Assembly: GCA_030667725.1 (NCBI GenBank)
Contig: DAOUVH010000108.1
Location: forward strand, 1-5,206
Source: Candidatus Cloacimonadota bacterium
GTDB taxonomy: Bacteria; Cloacimonadota; Cloacimonadia; Cloacimonadales; TCS61
Length of the DNA stretch: 5,206 nucleotides
Reading direction: 5' to 3'
Shown here: piece after piece, positions 1 to 5,206 of the stretch
Layout: each line of letters begins with the position of its first letter
How positions within the stretch are numbered: position 1 is the stretch's first letter
Notes under the pieces: generated by a model
Database searches by the model: none
What the model was told of the DNA's origin: nothing
Seen by the model: only the letters and a program-made list of their open reading frames with translations
Translations under genes and position numbers: made by a program

Positions 1-1
1 A

Positions 2-76
2 GGTGTAGAAGGTTTTTTAGGTTTATTCTTAATGGCATACTTTACGAATGCATTTTCAAGAAAAGTTCTGAGATGA
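2..76 (+). CDS. C-terminal end of a probable ion-channel-like membrane protein (5' end outside window)
   Basis: The second reading frame is open from the window edge to a TGA at 74-76 and encodes 24 residues: GVEGFLGLFLMAYFTNAF followed by SRKVLR. A hydrophobic, glycine-containing segment followed by a short basic tail looks like the last transmembrane helix and cytoplasmic end of a two-helix potassium-channel-type (Ion_trans_2) protein, where an 'EGFLG.FLMA.F' inner helix is common. That family call rests on resemblance of a short tail only. The stop overlaps the start of the following transposase gene as ATGA, which argues that this is a real gene end. Frame 1 is also open here and in frame with the transposase, so an N-terminal extension of that gene is the main alternative, but its translation is rich in Arg, Cys and Phe and looks non-coding. 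Confidence 0.5.
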   Translation, partial: GVEGFLGLFLMAYFTNAFSRKVLR

Positions 77-654
77 TTAATTCTCGTAAAACAATCCGTT
101 TACCGAGTTATGATTACACGGCAAACGGTGCATATTTCATAACAATATGTACGCATAAAAGAGAACAATCTCTTGGTGAAATAATAAATGTTGAAATGAA
201 ATTATCCAAAATTGGAGAAATCGTTTCAGAAAAATGGTTTGATATTCCCAATCACCACAATGTTAAATTGGGAGAATTCGTCGTAATGCCCAATCACATC
301 CACGGTATCATTTGGATTACATCAAATGAAACTGTAGCATCCCCCGGGATGACCGATGAGAGAGAAAGGGTTTGCCAGGGCAAACCCCGACTGGAAGAAC
401 GAGTTTGCCAGGGCAAACTGGAAGAGATATATTCGAGGAAATTCGGAGAGCCCCAATCCGGTTCGTTATCAATGATAATCAACCATTTCAAAGGATCAGT
501 TAAACGTTGGTGCAATAAGAATGACCATAAATGGTTCGGGTGGCAAAGAAATTATTATGAACATATTATTCGAAATAATAAAGATCTATTCAATACGACA
601 GAATATATTAAAAAGAATCCAATAAATTGGAGTAACGATGAATATAAAGCATAA
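73..654 (+). CDS. REP-associated tyrosine transposase (RAYT), Y1/IS200-like HUH family
   Basis: This is a single-domain Y1 transposase of 193 residues, the family that cuts and joins single-stranded DNA at hairpins and, in RAYTs, is linked to REP palindromes. Visible signatures are the N-terminal 'RKTIRLPSYDYTANGAYFIT' (5-24), the HUH metal-binding motif in MPNHIHG (72-78, H75 and H77), a SLSMIINHFKGSVKR helix (131-145), and WQRNYYEHIIRN (157-168) carrying the catalytic tyrosine (Y161 or Y162). The C-terminal 'YIKKNPINW' (178-186) is also family-typical. All key residues are present, so it may be active. Residues about 86-120 form a variable linker containing VCQGK twice, encoded by two palindromes. 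The start at 73 fits family N-termini, but the ribosome-binding site is weak, consistent with coupling to the upstream gene. It has no visible terminal repeats and overlaps neighbours at both ends, so it looks like a resident single-copy RAYT rather than a recent insertion. Confidence 0.93.
   Translation: MINSRKTIRLPSYDYTANGAYFITICTHKREQSLGEIINVEMKLSKIGEIVSEKWFDIPNHHNVKLGEFVVMPNHIHGIIWITSNETVASPGMTDERERVCQGKPRLEERVCQGKLEEIYSRKFGEPQSGSLSMIINHFKGSVKRWCNKNDHKWFGWQRNYYEHIIRNNKDLFNTTEYIKKNPINWSNDEYKA
338..351. repeat. Short palindrome 1 inside the transposase gene
   Basis: CATCCC (338-343) and GGGATG (346-351) are perfect 6-base inverted repeats separated by CC. GTAG (334-337) lies directly 5' of the left arm. 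In enterobacterial REP elements a GTAG-type tetranucleotide at the hairpin foot guides the cognate RAYT, so this layout is suggestive. Arms this short with a 4-base flank could be chance. Confidence 0.45.
368..387. repeat. REP-like palindrome 2 inside the transposase gene
   Basis: GGGTTTGCC (368-376) and GGCAAACCC (379-387) are perfect 9-base inverted repeats separated by AG. As single-stranded DNA or RNA it could form a GC-rich hairpin. On the coding strand it is read as part of ERVCQGKP in the linker between the HUH motif and the catalytic Tyr. Its 16-base core recurs at 403-418. Confidence 0.8.
370..425 (+). repeat. In-frame direct repeat of about 33 bases (VCQGK...LEE units)
   Basis: The 16-base core at 370-385 is repeated exactly at 403-418, an offset of 33 bases, so the reading frame is kept. 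CTGGAAGA follows both copies, at 391-398 and 418-425, with five bases (CCCGA) extra in the first. The protein therefore reads ERVCQGKPRLE then ERVCQGKLEE. This could be a tandem duplication of one palindrome-containing unit, or a double insertion of the same mobile palindrome. Confidence 0.75.
402..419. repeat. REP-like palindrome 3 inside the transposase gene
   Basis: AGTTTGCC (402-409) and GGCAAACT (412-419) are perfect 8-base inverted repeats separated by AG. The core GTTTGCCAGGGCAAAC is identical to that of the palindrome at 368-387. The outermost pair differs (A-T here, G-C there), although both remain paired, which looks like compensating change around a conserved hairpin. Confidence 0.8.
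629..632 (+). promoter_or_regulatory. Ribosome-binding site of trmO within the transposase gene
   Basis: GGAG lies five bases before the ATG at 638. It sits inside the last codons of the upstream transposase gene and supports 638 as the trmO start. No other start codon is close by in that frame. Confidence 0.65.
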
Positions 655-1144
655 TCAAGAAGAAATTGTATTTAACACAATCGGAATTATTCATTCACCA
701 TTCAAAGAAAGGGAAGGAATGCCGATCCAACCAATCGGAGCAAAAGGTGTGAAAGGTCAAATAGTGATATTTCCTGAATTTAAAGATGGTCTTAAAGATC
801 TGGACGGATTTTCTCATATCATTTTACTTTTCAATTTCCATTTATCAACCAATTATAAGCTCTTAGTTAAACCGTTCATGGAAGATACAATAAGAGGTGT
901 GTTTGCCACTCGAGCTCCACGTCGTCCCAACCAGATTGGAATGTCAATCGTTAAACTGGAAAGTGTTGAAGATAATATTCTGCATATTTCTAATGTTGAC
1001 ATCGTAGACGGAACACCAATTTTAGACATTAAGCCATATATTAAAAGAGTTGATTGCGTTGAAAGTGAAAAAATTGGCTGGTTAGAAAAGAAAGCAGAAA
1101 AATTTGATAAAAAAATTTCGGATAATAGGTTTAGCGGAAAATAA
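638..1144 (+). CDS. trmO: tRNA (N6-threonylcarbamoyladenosine(37)-N6)-methyltransferase TrmO/TsaA, short form
   Basis: TrmO-family enzymes use S-adenosylmethionine to methylate t6A at position 37 of certain tRNAs, giving m6t6A and tuning decoding next to the anticodon in the cytoplasm. The 168-residue product shows the whole UPF0066 beta-barrel signature: IGIIHSPFKE (15-24), a QP loop (31-32), DGFSHIILLFNFH (56-68), GVFATRAPRRPNQIGMS (87-103) and DGTPILDIKPYIKRVD (124-139). It ends in a lysine-rich tail. It is shorter than the E. coli enzyme (about 235 residues), lacking most of the C-terminal domain, as do many archaeal and deep-branching bacterial homologues. The gene begins inside the end of the transposase gene and its TAA shares one base with the mutL ATG. 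The family call is firm; exact tRNA substrate is inferred, since short members are less studied. Confidence 0.93.
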   Translation: MNIKHNQEEIVFNTIGIIHSPFKEREGMPIQPIGAKGVKGQIVIFPEFKDGLKDLDGFSHIILLFNFHLSTNYKLLVKPFMEDTIRGVFATRAPRRPNQIGMSIVKLESVEDNILHISNVDIVDGTPILDIKPYIKRVDCVESEKIGWLEKKAEKFDKKISDNRFSGK

Positions 1145-2979
1145 TGGGAAGAATTAAAGTTTTATCAGAAGAAGTTGCAAATAGAATTGCAGCAGGTGAA
1201 GTAATCGAAAGACCGGTTTCTGTAGTTAAAGAACTGGTAGAGAATTCCATTGATGCCCATTCATCACAAATAACAGTGCATATAGAAAGTGGTGGCAAGA
1301 AATTGATGCGCGTTATTGATAACGGAAGAGGAATGAGTGAAGATGATGCCTTGCAAGCTTTCGAGCGTCATGCAACCAGCAAGATCAAGACAGCAACAGA
1401 TATCTTCAATATATCAACACTCGGTTTTCGTGGAGAAGCACTTCCAAGTATTGCTTCGGTGAGCCAACTCATTCTCATAACCAAAGATACAGAAAGTGAT
1501 ACAGCTTCCAGAGTTGAATTCAGGGGTGGAAAGCTCACAGATTTTTCTAAAACTTCTGCAAACAAAGGAACAACAATCACAGTAAGAAATTTATTCAGCA
1601 ATATTCCTGCACGAAGAAAATTTTTGAAATCTGATCCAGTTGAATTTAAACATATTCTTAATTATTTGCATTATCAGTCTATTCTCTATCCTCAAATTCA
1701 CTTCCGCTTTTTAGCTGATGGAAAGGAAAAGCTCAATTATCCAGCAGTTGCAGAAATGAAAGCAAGAATGTCCACAATATTTGGAAGCGATTTCCTTAAA
1801 CGAGACTTGATCGAAGTATCCGAGAAAGGGCATGAAATTGAGCTTTCAGGATTTATAAGTGGTTTGAACGAGGAGAAGGAAGGATTTGCGGATTACAGAT
1901 ACCTTTTTGTGAACGGAAGGTATATTCGTGATAAAATTGTTTTACATAGCTTAAAATCGGCATATGGTCCATTCATAAAGAAACTTCGTATATTTCAGCA
2001 AGGCAAAACACCACCTTATATTTTGTTCCTGAATGTTGACCCCCAGCAGGTGGATTTTAATGTTCATCCTGCAAAAATGGAAATTCGTTTCAGGGATCCC
2101 GGAAAAGTTCATACTTTTATAAAGTTAACTATCGAGAAATTGCTTCTACAATATGAGGATGATAAATTCAAGCAGATCAAAAACAAAATAAGCTCTACAT
2201 TCCAACCTGGCAAAACTACCGATGTTGAAACCAGAATATTTTCTAATAAGATGGAGAAGAAACATTTCAATCAGGTTAAGAAGGAATTGAAGGATATCTA
2301 TCAACCCGATCTTTTCAGAAAAAAGACAATTGATGATATCCAGATCGAAAAGAATTTTACAGAAAACAGAACCGATATGTTCCTCAGACCTGAGGAAGAT
2401 GTAATAAATCCCTGGCAACTTCATCAAAGCTACATTTTTGTTCAAGTAGAAGAAGGATTGATGATAATTGATCAGCATGCTGCACACGAACGAATAATTT
2501 ATGAGAAAATATTACACAGAATTCATGGAGCTCCTGCTCAAACACAGAAATTACTGTTTCCAATAGTTATAGATCTTCCACCGCATCTCACTAATACCAT
2601 TCCTGAATTAATTTCAGAAAATATTGAAGTATTCAACAAAATTGGATTTTCTATAAAAACTTTCAGTGGTGATTCCATAGTAATTGATGAGATTCCTATT
2701 GAACTTGAAGATTGGGATGGCGGAGATATCTTCATTGACATTATAAAACAATTAGAAGATGAATTTGAACAAACCGAAGATTTCAGAGACAGCCTTTCAA
2801 AGTCAGTTGCCTGTAAAGCTGCGATTAAAGCAGGAAGAAAAATGAACAGGAAGGAGATGCTGGCACTTATTAATGATCTATTTGCCTGCGAAGTTCCTTA
2901 TTTCTGTCCTCATGGTAGACCGCTCATAATCAAGATGACGATACCTGAATTTGAAAAAAAATTCAAACGAACAACATGA
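1144..2979 (+). CDS. mutL: DNA mismatch repair protein MutL, endonuclease type
   Basis: MutL couples mismatch recognition by MutS to strand nicking and excision. The 611-residue product is full length. The N-terminal GHKL ATPase has IAAGEVIERP (15-24), ELVENSIDA (30-38, with E30 as likely general base and N34 binding Mg), DNGRGM (59-64), RHATSKI (75-81) and LGFRGEAL (93-100). The transducer domain has NIPARRKFL (153-161) and VDFNVHPAKMEIRF (303-316). A polar, Lys/Glu-rich linker spans roughly 340-420. The C-terminal domain carries the metal-dependent nicking motif DQHA..E....E (443-454), ACKAAIKAG (556-564) and CPHGRP (588-593), which supply Zn-site residues. QKLLFP (468-473) fits the QxLxxP-type sliding-clamp-binding motif. 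All catalytic elements are intact, so this is a nicking MutL of the kind found in bacteria without MutH. The start matches family N-termini, and TAATG overlap implies coupling to trmO. Confidence 0.98.
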   Translation: MGRIKVLSEEVANRIAAGEVIERPVSVVKELVENSIDAHSSQITVHIESGGKKLMRVIDNGRGMSEDDALQAFERHATSKIKTATDIFNISTLGFRGEALPSIASVSQLILITKDTESDTASRVEFRGGKLTDFSKTSANKGTTITVRNLFSNIPARRKFLKSDPVEFKHILNYLHYQSILYPQIHFRFLADGKEKLNYPAVAEMKARMSTIFGSDFLKRDLIEVSEKGHEIELSGFISGLNEEKEGFADYRYLFVNGRYIRDKIVLHSLKSAYGPFIKKLRIFQQGKTPPYILFLNVDPQQVDFNVHPAKMEIRFRDPGKVHTFIKLTIEKLLLQYEDDKFKQIKNKISSTFQPGKTTDVETRIFSNKMEKKHFNQVKKELKDIYQPDLFRKKTIDDIQIEKNFTENRTDMFLRPEEDVINPWQLHQSYIFVQVEEGLMIIDQHAAHERIIYEKILHRIHGAPAQTQKLLFPIVIDLPPHLTNTIPELISENIEVFNKIGFSIKTFSGDSIVIDEIPIELEDWDGGDIFIDIIKQLEDEFEQTEDFRDSLSKSVACKAAIKAGRKMNRKEMLALINDLFACEVPYFCPHGRPLIIKMTIPEFEKKFKRTT

Positions 2980-3920
2980 GCCAAAAGCAAAAGAACAATA
3001 TTCCACTGATCATCATTCAAGGTCCAACGGCAATAGGGAAAAGCCGACTCGCTATGAAAATTGCCGAAAAACTTAATACTTCGATAATCTCGGCTGATTC
3101 CAGACAGGTTTATAAATATTTAAATATCGGTACTGCAAAACCAACCATAGAAGAGCAAAAAAAAATTAAACATCACCTAATTGATATAGTAAAACCCGAT
3201 GAAGAGTATAATGCCGGCACTTTTGCTGAAGATGCAGAAAAGATTATCGCCAAAATTTCATCTCAAGATAAGATCCCAATTATTTGCGGAGGTACAGGTT
3301 TTTATATAAAAGCACTTCTGGAAGGAATCTTCAAAGCTCCGGAAATTCCAATTGAGATAAGACAAAGTCTGCGCAAAGCTGCTGCAGAGAAAGGCACAGA
3401 ATTCTATTATGAAAAACTGAAGAAGATTGATCCTGATTCTGCCAGACGGATAAATGAGAATGATGAGAATCGGATTATTCGTGCCTTAGAGATATATGAG
3501 ACAACAGGAAAAACAATTACACAATTATGGAAAGAAGACATTCGGGAAGTGAGAAACTTCCAAACTGTAAATATAATGATATCAGAAGAACGGAAAACAC
3601 TATATGAAAAAATAAATAGTCGTGTTGATAAAATGATCGACATTGGATTAATGAATGAAATGAAAAACCTTGTAAAAAAAGGATACAAAAGACTTGATCC
3701 TGGTATGAATACAGTTGGCTACAAAGAGCTTTATCCATTTTTAGAAGGTAATTCTGAATTAGGTATTTGCATAGATAAAATTAAACAAAACACCCGCAAT
3801 TTCGCCAAGCAACAGTTCACCTGGTATAGAAAAATCGATTTTGATTTGACATTAGATAGTAAAAGCATTAACTTTTCAAATGTCTATAAAGAAATAATGA
3901 TGAAATTACAGGAGAGATGA
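2976..3920 (+). CDS. miaA: tRNA dimethylallyltransferase MiaA
   Basis: MiaA transfers a dimethylallyl group from dimethylallyl diphosphate to N6 of A37 in tRNAs reading codons that begin with U, giving i6A. The 314-residue product has usual length and motifs: P-loop GPTAIGKS (16-23), ADSRQVY (40-46, D41 the probable general base), NIGTAKP (50-56), HHLID (66-70), GGTGFYIKALLEG (105-117), ENRIIRALEIYETTGKTIT (164-182), TVGYKEL (246-252) and TRNFAKQQFTWYRK (273-286). A small deviation is INEND (159-163), where many homologues have IHPND. The ATG overlaps the mutL stop as ATGA and has no Shine-Dalgarno before it, so translation probably depends on ribosomes finishing mutL. The mutL-miaA pairing is widespread in bacteria. 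Confidence 0.98.
   Translation: MSQKQKNNIPLIIIQGPTAIGKSRLAMKIAEKLNTSIISADSRQVYKYLNIGTAKPTIEEQKKIKHHLIDIVKPDEEYNAGTFAEDAEKIIAKISSQDKIPIICGGTGFYIKALLEGIFKAPEIPIEIRQSLRKAAAEKGTEFYYEKLKKIDPDSARRINENDENRIIRALEIYETTGKTITQLWKEDIREVRNFQTVNIMISEERKTLYEKINSRVDKMIDIGLMNEMKNLVKKGYKRLDPGMNTVGYKELYPFLEGNSELGICIDKIKQNTRNFAKQQFTWYRKIDFDLTLDSKSINFSNVYKEIMMKLQER
3910..3914 (+). promoter_or_regulatory. Ribosome-binding site deciding the start of the PPIase gene
   Basis: AGGAG in the last codons of miaA is followed by two adjacent ATG codons. Spacing is two bases to the ATG at 3917 and five to the ATG at 3920. The five-base spacing is nearer the usual range, so 3920 is the more likely start, giving 283 residues instead of 284. 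Confidence 0.65.
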
Positions 3921-4771
3921 TGATCGTTGCAAAAGTAAATAATTACGAAATTAAATTTCAGGAATATCAATCAGAATTGAAAGAAGTGCTTAAAATGATG
4001 CATCTTGGAGAACCAAATAATGAAGCAAAAAAGAGAGCAATAGAACAACTCATAGACGGATATCTACTTCTTAATTCTGCAAAAAATTCTAAAATTGACA
4101 TTTCTGATGATGATATTGAACATGAAGTAGTTGAGTTGAAATTAAAATTCGAATCTGAAGATGATTTCAATAATATGTTAATTGATAAAGAAATTGAAAT
4201 TAAAACCATAAAAGAGAGAATTAAAAATAATTTATTAATAACAAAATATGTTAAGATCAATTTTCCAGCTGATTCTGAAATACCAATTGAAAAACTTCGA
4301 GAAATATATAAAGAGAATATTAATTCATTCAAAACCCAGGAGATGGTCAAAGCTTCCCACATACTTATTAATGGTACTGGTGAAGAGAGTTTATTGAGGG
4401 CTGATGAATTATATAAAAGGATTAAAACAAAAGATGATTTTGATAAGATCGCTGCAGAATGCTCGGATTGTCCCAGCAATTGTCAGTGTGGTGATCTTGG
4501 CTATTTCCCAAAGGGAAAAATGGTAAAGGATTTTGAAGATGTTGCATTCAATCTAAAACAACATGAATTCAGTAAACCGGTTAAAACAAAGTTTGGATAT
4601 CACATCATTATGAATACAGGTAGAAAAGAGAGCGTAATAGCTGATTTTAATGAAGTAAAAGATGCTTTAAAAGACAGACTTAAAAGGATCGATTCTGAAT
4701 TGAAACTTATTAAACACCTCAAAGGATTACGCAGTAAAGCAGATATTGTGATTAATCACAAAGAATTATAA
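3917..4771 (+). CDS. Cytoplasmic parvulin-type (PpiC/SurA-like) peptidyl-prolyl cis-trans isomerase
   Basis: Parvulins catalyse cis-trans isomerisation of X-Pro bonds and often chaperone exported proteins. The 283-284-residue product begins with VAKVNNYEIKFQEYQSEL (4-21), the usual opening of a SurA_N-like chaperone segment, followed by a helical charged region to about 140. The parvulin domain spans about 144-235: VKASHILI (144-151), FDKIAAECSDCPSN (175-188), CGDLGYFPKGKMVKDFEDVAF (191-211, read as two adjacent pieces) and KPVKTKFGYHIIM (220-232). A charged helix ends the protein. No signal peptide is present: an in-frame TAA at 3887-3889 leaves no room for one upstream, so it should act in the cytoplasm, unlike SurA or PrsA. 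C182, C185, C189 and C191 form a CxxCxxxCxC cluster where relatives usually have a CPS...GGDLG loop. Overall architecture resembles NifM and SurA, but no nitrogenase genes are in view. Start 3920 is slightly favoured by ribosome-binding-site spacing. Confidence 0.9.
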   Translation: MMIVAKVNNYEIKFQEYQSELKEVLKMMHLGEPNNEAKKRAIEQLIDGYLLLNSAKNSKIDISDDDIEHEVVELKLKFESEDDFNNMLIDKEIEIKTIKERIKNNLLITKYVKINFPADSEIPIEKLREIYKENINSFKTQEMVKASHILINGTGEESLLRADELYKRIKTKDDFDKIAAECSDCPSNCQCGDLGYFPKGKMVKDFEDVAFNLKQHEFSKPVKTKFGYHIIMNTGRKESVIADFNEVKDALKDRLKRIDSELKLIKHLKGLRSKADIVINHKEL

Positions 4772-4779
4772 CTTTTTAT

Positions 4780-4784
4780 AGGAG
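4780..4784 (+). promoter_or_regulatory. pdxJ: Ribosome-binding site of pdxJ
   Basis: AGGAG sits eight bases before the ATG at 4793, in the only intergenic gap of the window (4772-4792). The gap is too short for a full promoter or terminator and shows no hairpin, so pdxJ is probably cotranscribed with the genes before it. Confidence 0.75.
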
Positions 4785-4792
4785 AAAATAAA

Positions 4793-5206
4793 ATGGCATT
4801 ATTAGGTGTGAACATTGATCATATAGCAACATTACGAGAAGCAAGAAAAGGAATCGAGCCGGAACCAATTTATGCTGCAAGCGTAGCTGAACAAAATGGT
4901 GCAGATCAAATAACAATTCATTTACGTGAAGATAGAAGACACATTCAAGATCGTGATCTGAAAATACTAAAGAAAACAATCCAAACAAAACTAAATCTGG
5001 AAATGGCAGCTACAAATGAAATGGTGAAGATCGCCTCTGATATAAAGCCTGATACTGTAACTTTAGTTCCTGAAAAGAGGGAAGAGCTGACAACTGAAGG
5101 CGGATTGAATTTATCAGAGGTACACAGAAATGCTATTTCATCTTTAAGGAAAGCCGGAATTGAAGTCAGTGTATTTATTGAGCCTGATCTGGAAATGATA
5201 GAATTA
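4793..5206 (+). CDS. pdxJ: Pyridoxine 5'-phosphate synthase PdxJ (3' end outside window)
   Basis: PdxJ condenses 1-deoxy-D-xylulose 5-phosphate with 3-amino-2-oxopropyl phosphate to form pyridoxine 5'-phosphate, the ring-closing step of the DXP-dependent vitamin B6 pathway in the cytoplasm. The window holds the first 138 codons, open to the edge; the family is usually about 240 residues. Motifs match closely: [16 protein letters not shown] (3-18), [20 protein letters not shown] (36-55, with H43, R45 and H50 in the active-site and phosphate-binding region), LNLEMAAT (67-74, E70 a catalytic candidate), [16 protein letters not shown] (89-104) and [11 protein letters not shown] (122-132). The ATG has a good ribosome-binding site and the family-typical N-terminus. 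Presence of pdxJ implies de novo B6 synthesis by the DXP-dependent rather than the PdxS/PdxT route, provided pdxA and related genes exist elsewhere. Confidence 0.98.
   Translation, partial: MALLGVNIDHIATLREARKGIEPEPIYAASVAEQNGADQITIHLREDRRHIQDRDLKILKKTIQTKLNLEMAATNEMVKIASDIKPDTVTLVPEKREELTTEGGLNLSEVHRNAISSLRKAGIEVSVFIEPDLEMIEL

Noticed and set aside
1..72. Frame 1 extension of the transposase upstream of base 73
   Set aside because: The frame is open, but the translation is unlike RAYT N-termini, which begin close to 'RKTIRLPSYDY'; the frame starting at base 2 gives a more protein-like hydrophobic tail.
338..419. CRISPR-like or intrinsic-terminator reading of the palindromes
   Set aside because: Only two copies share a core, the 33-base period includes coding sequence kept in frame, and no U-run follows any hairpin.
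294..515. Minus-strand open frame with a repeated GLPWQT motif
   Set aside because: The repeat is just the same palindromes read from the other strand; the rest is antisense to conserved transposase motifs.
900..906. A further GTTTGCC arm, identical to the palindrome arm in the transposase gene
   Set aside because: No matching GGCAAAC follows, and the bases encode the conserved VFAT of TrmO, so this is a chance match.
3967..4479. Long open frame of 170 codons on the minus strand
   Set aside because: It lies wholly inside the well-supported PPIase gene; its translation is rich in Ser, Leu and Ile, typical of the antisense of AT-rich coding DNA, and shows no recognised motif.
4772..4792. Possible promoter or terminator between the PPIase gene and pdxJ
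   Set aside because: Only 21 bases, largely taken up by the ribosome-binding site; no inverted repeat and no paired -35/-10 elements.

Overview
The window is a fragment of an AT-rich bacterial chromosome. All recognisable genes lie on the + strand and are packed almost end to end. Protein style points to a Gram-negative, non-proteobacterial lineage of the Bacteroidota/FCB type or a candidate phylum such as Cloacimonadota. The signs are an endonuclease-type MutL, a short TrmO, a RAYT opening with 'RKTIRLPSYDY', and a DXP-dependent vitamin B6 gene. This placement is an inference from sequence style, not a search result.

Layout: bases 2-76 hold the last 24 codons of a probable ion-channel-like membrane protein. 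Its TGA overlaps the ATG of a Y1 (HUH/Tyr) REP-associated transposase (73-654). The transposase overlaps by 17 bases the tRNA m6t6A37 methyltransferase gene trmO/tsaA (638-1144), which overlaps mutL (1144-2979) by one base. mutL overlaps miaA (2976-3920) by four bases. miaA overlaps or abuts a cytoplasmic parvulin-type peptidyl-prolyl isomerase gene (start 3917 or 3920, end 4771). After a 21-base gap with a good Shine-Dalgarno site comes the 5' part of pdxJ (4793 to the window edge). No terminator, clear promoter, RNA gene or CRISPR array is visible, and no intergenic stretch exceeds 21 bases.

Functionally this is mostly housekeeping: DNA mismatch repair (MutL), two different modifications of tRNA position A37 (TrmO acting on t6A, MiaA making i6A), protein folding (PPIase) and pyridoxal phosphate synthesis (PdxJ). 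The overlaps suggest one translationally coupled transcript whose promoter lies upstream of the window.

The most unusual part is the transposase gene. Its variable linker between the HUH motif and the catalytic tyrosine carries three short GC-rich palindromes within about 80 bases, two of them sharing an identical 16-base core. They look like REP-type hairpins inside the coding sequence of the enzyme family known to act on such hairpins. A second oddity is a CxxCxxxCxC cysteine cluster in the parvulin, which also lacks any signal peptide. I see no convincing wholly new multi-gene system here.
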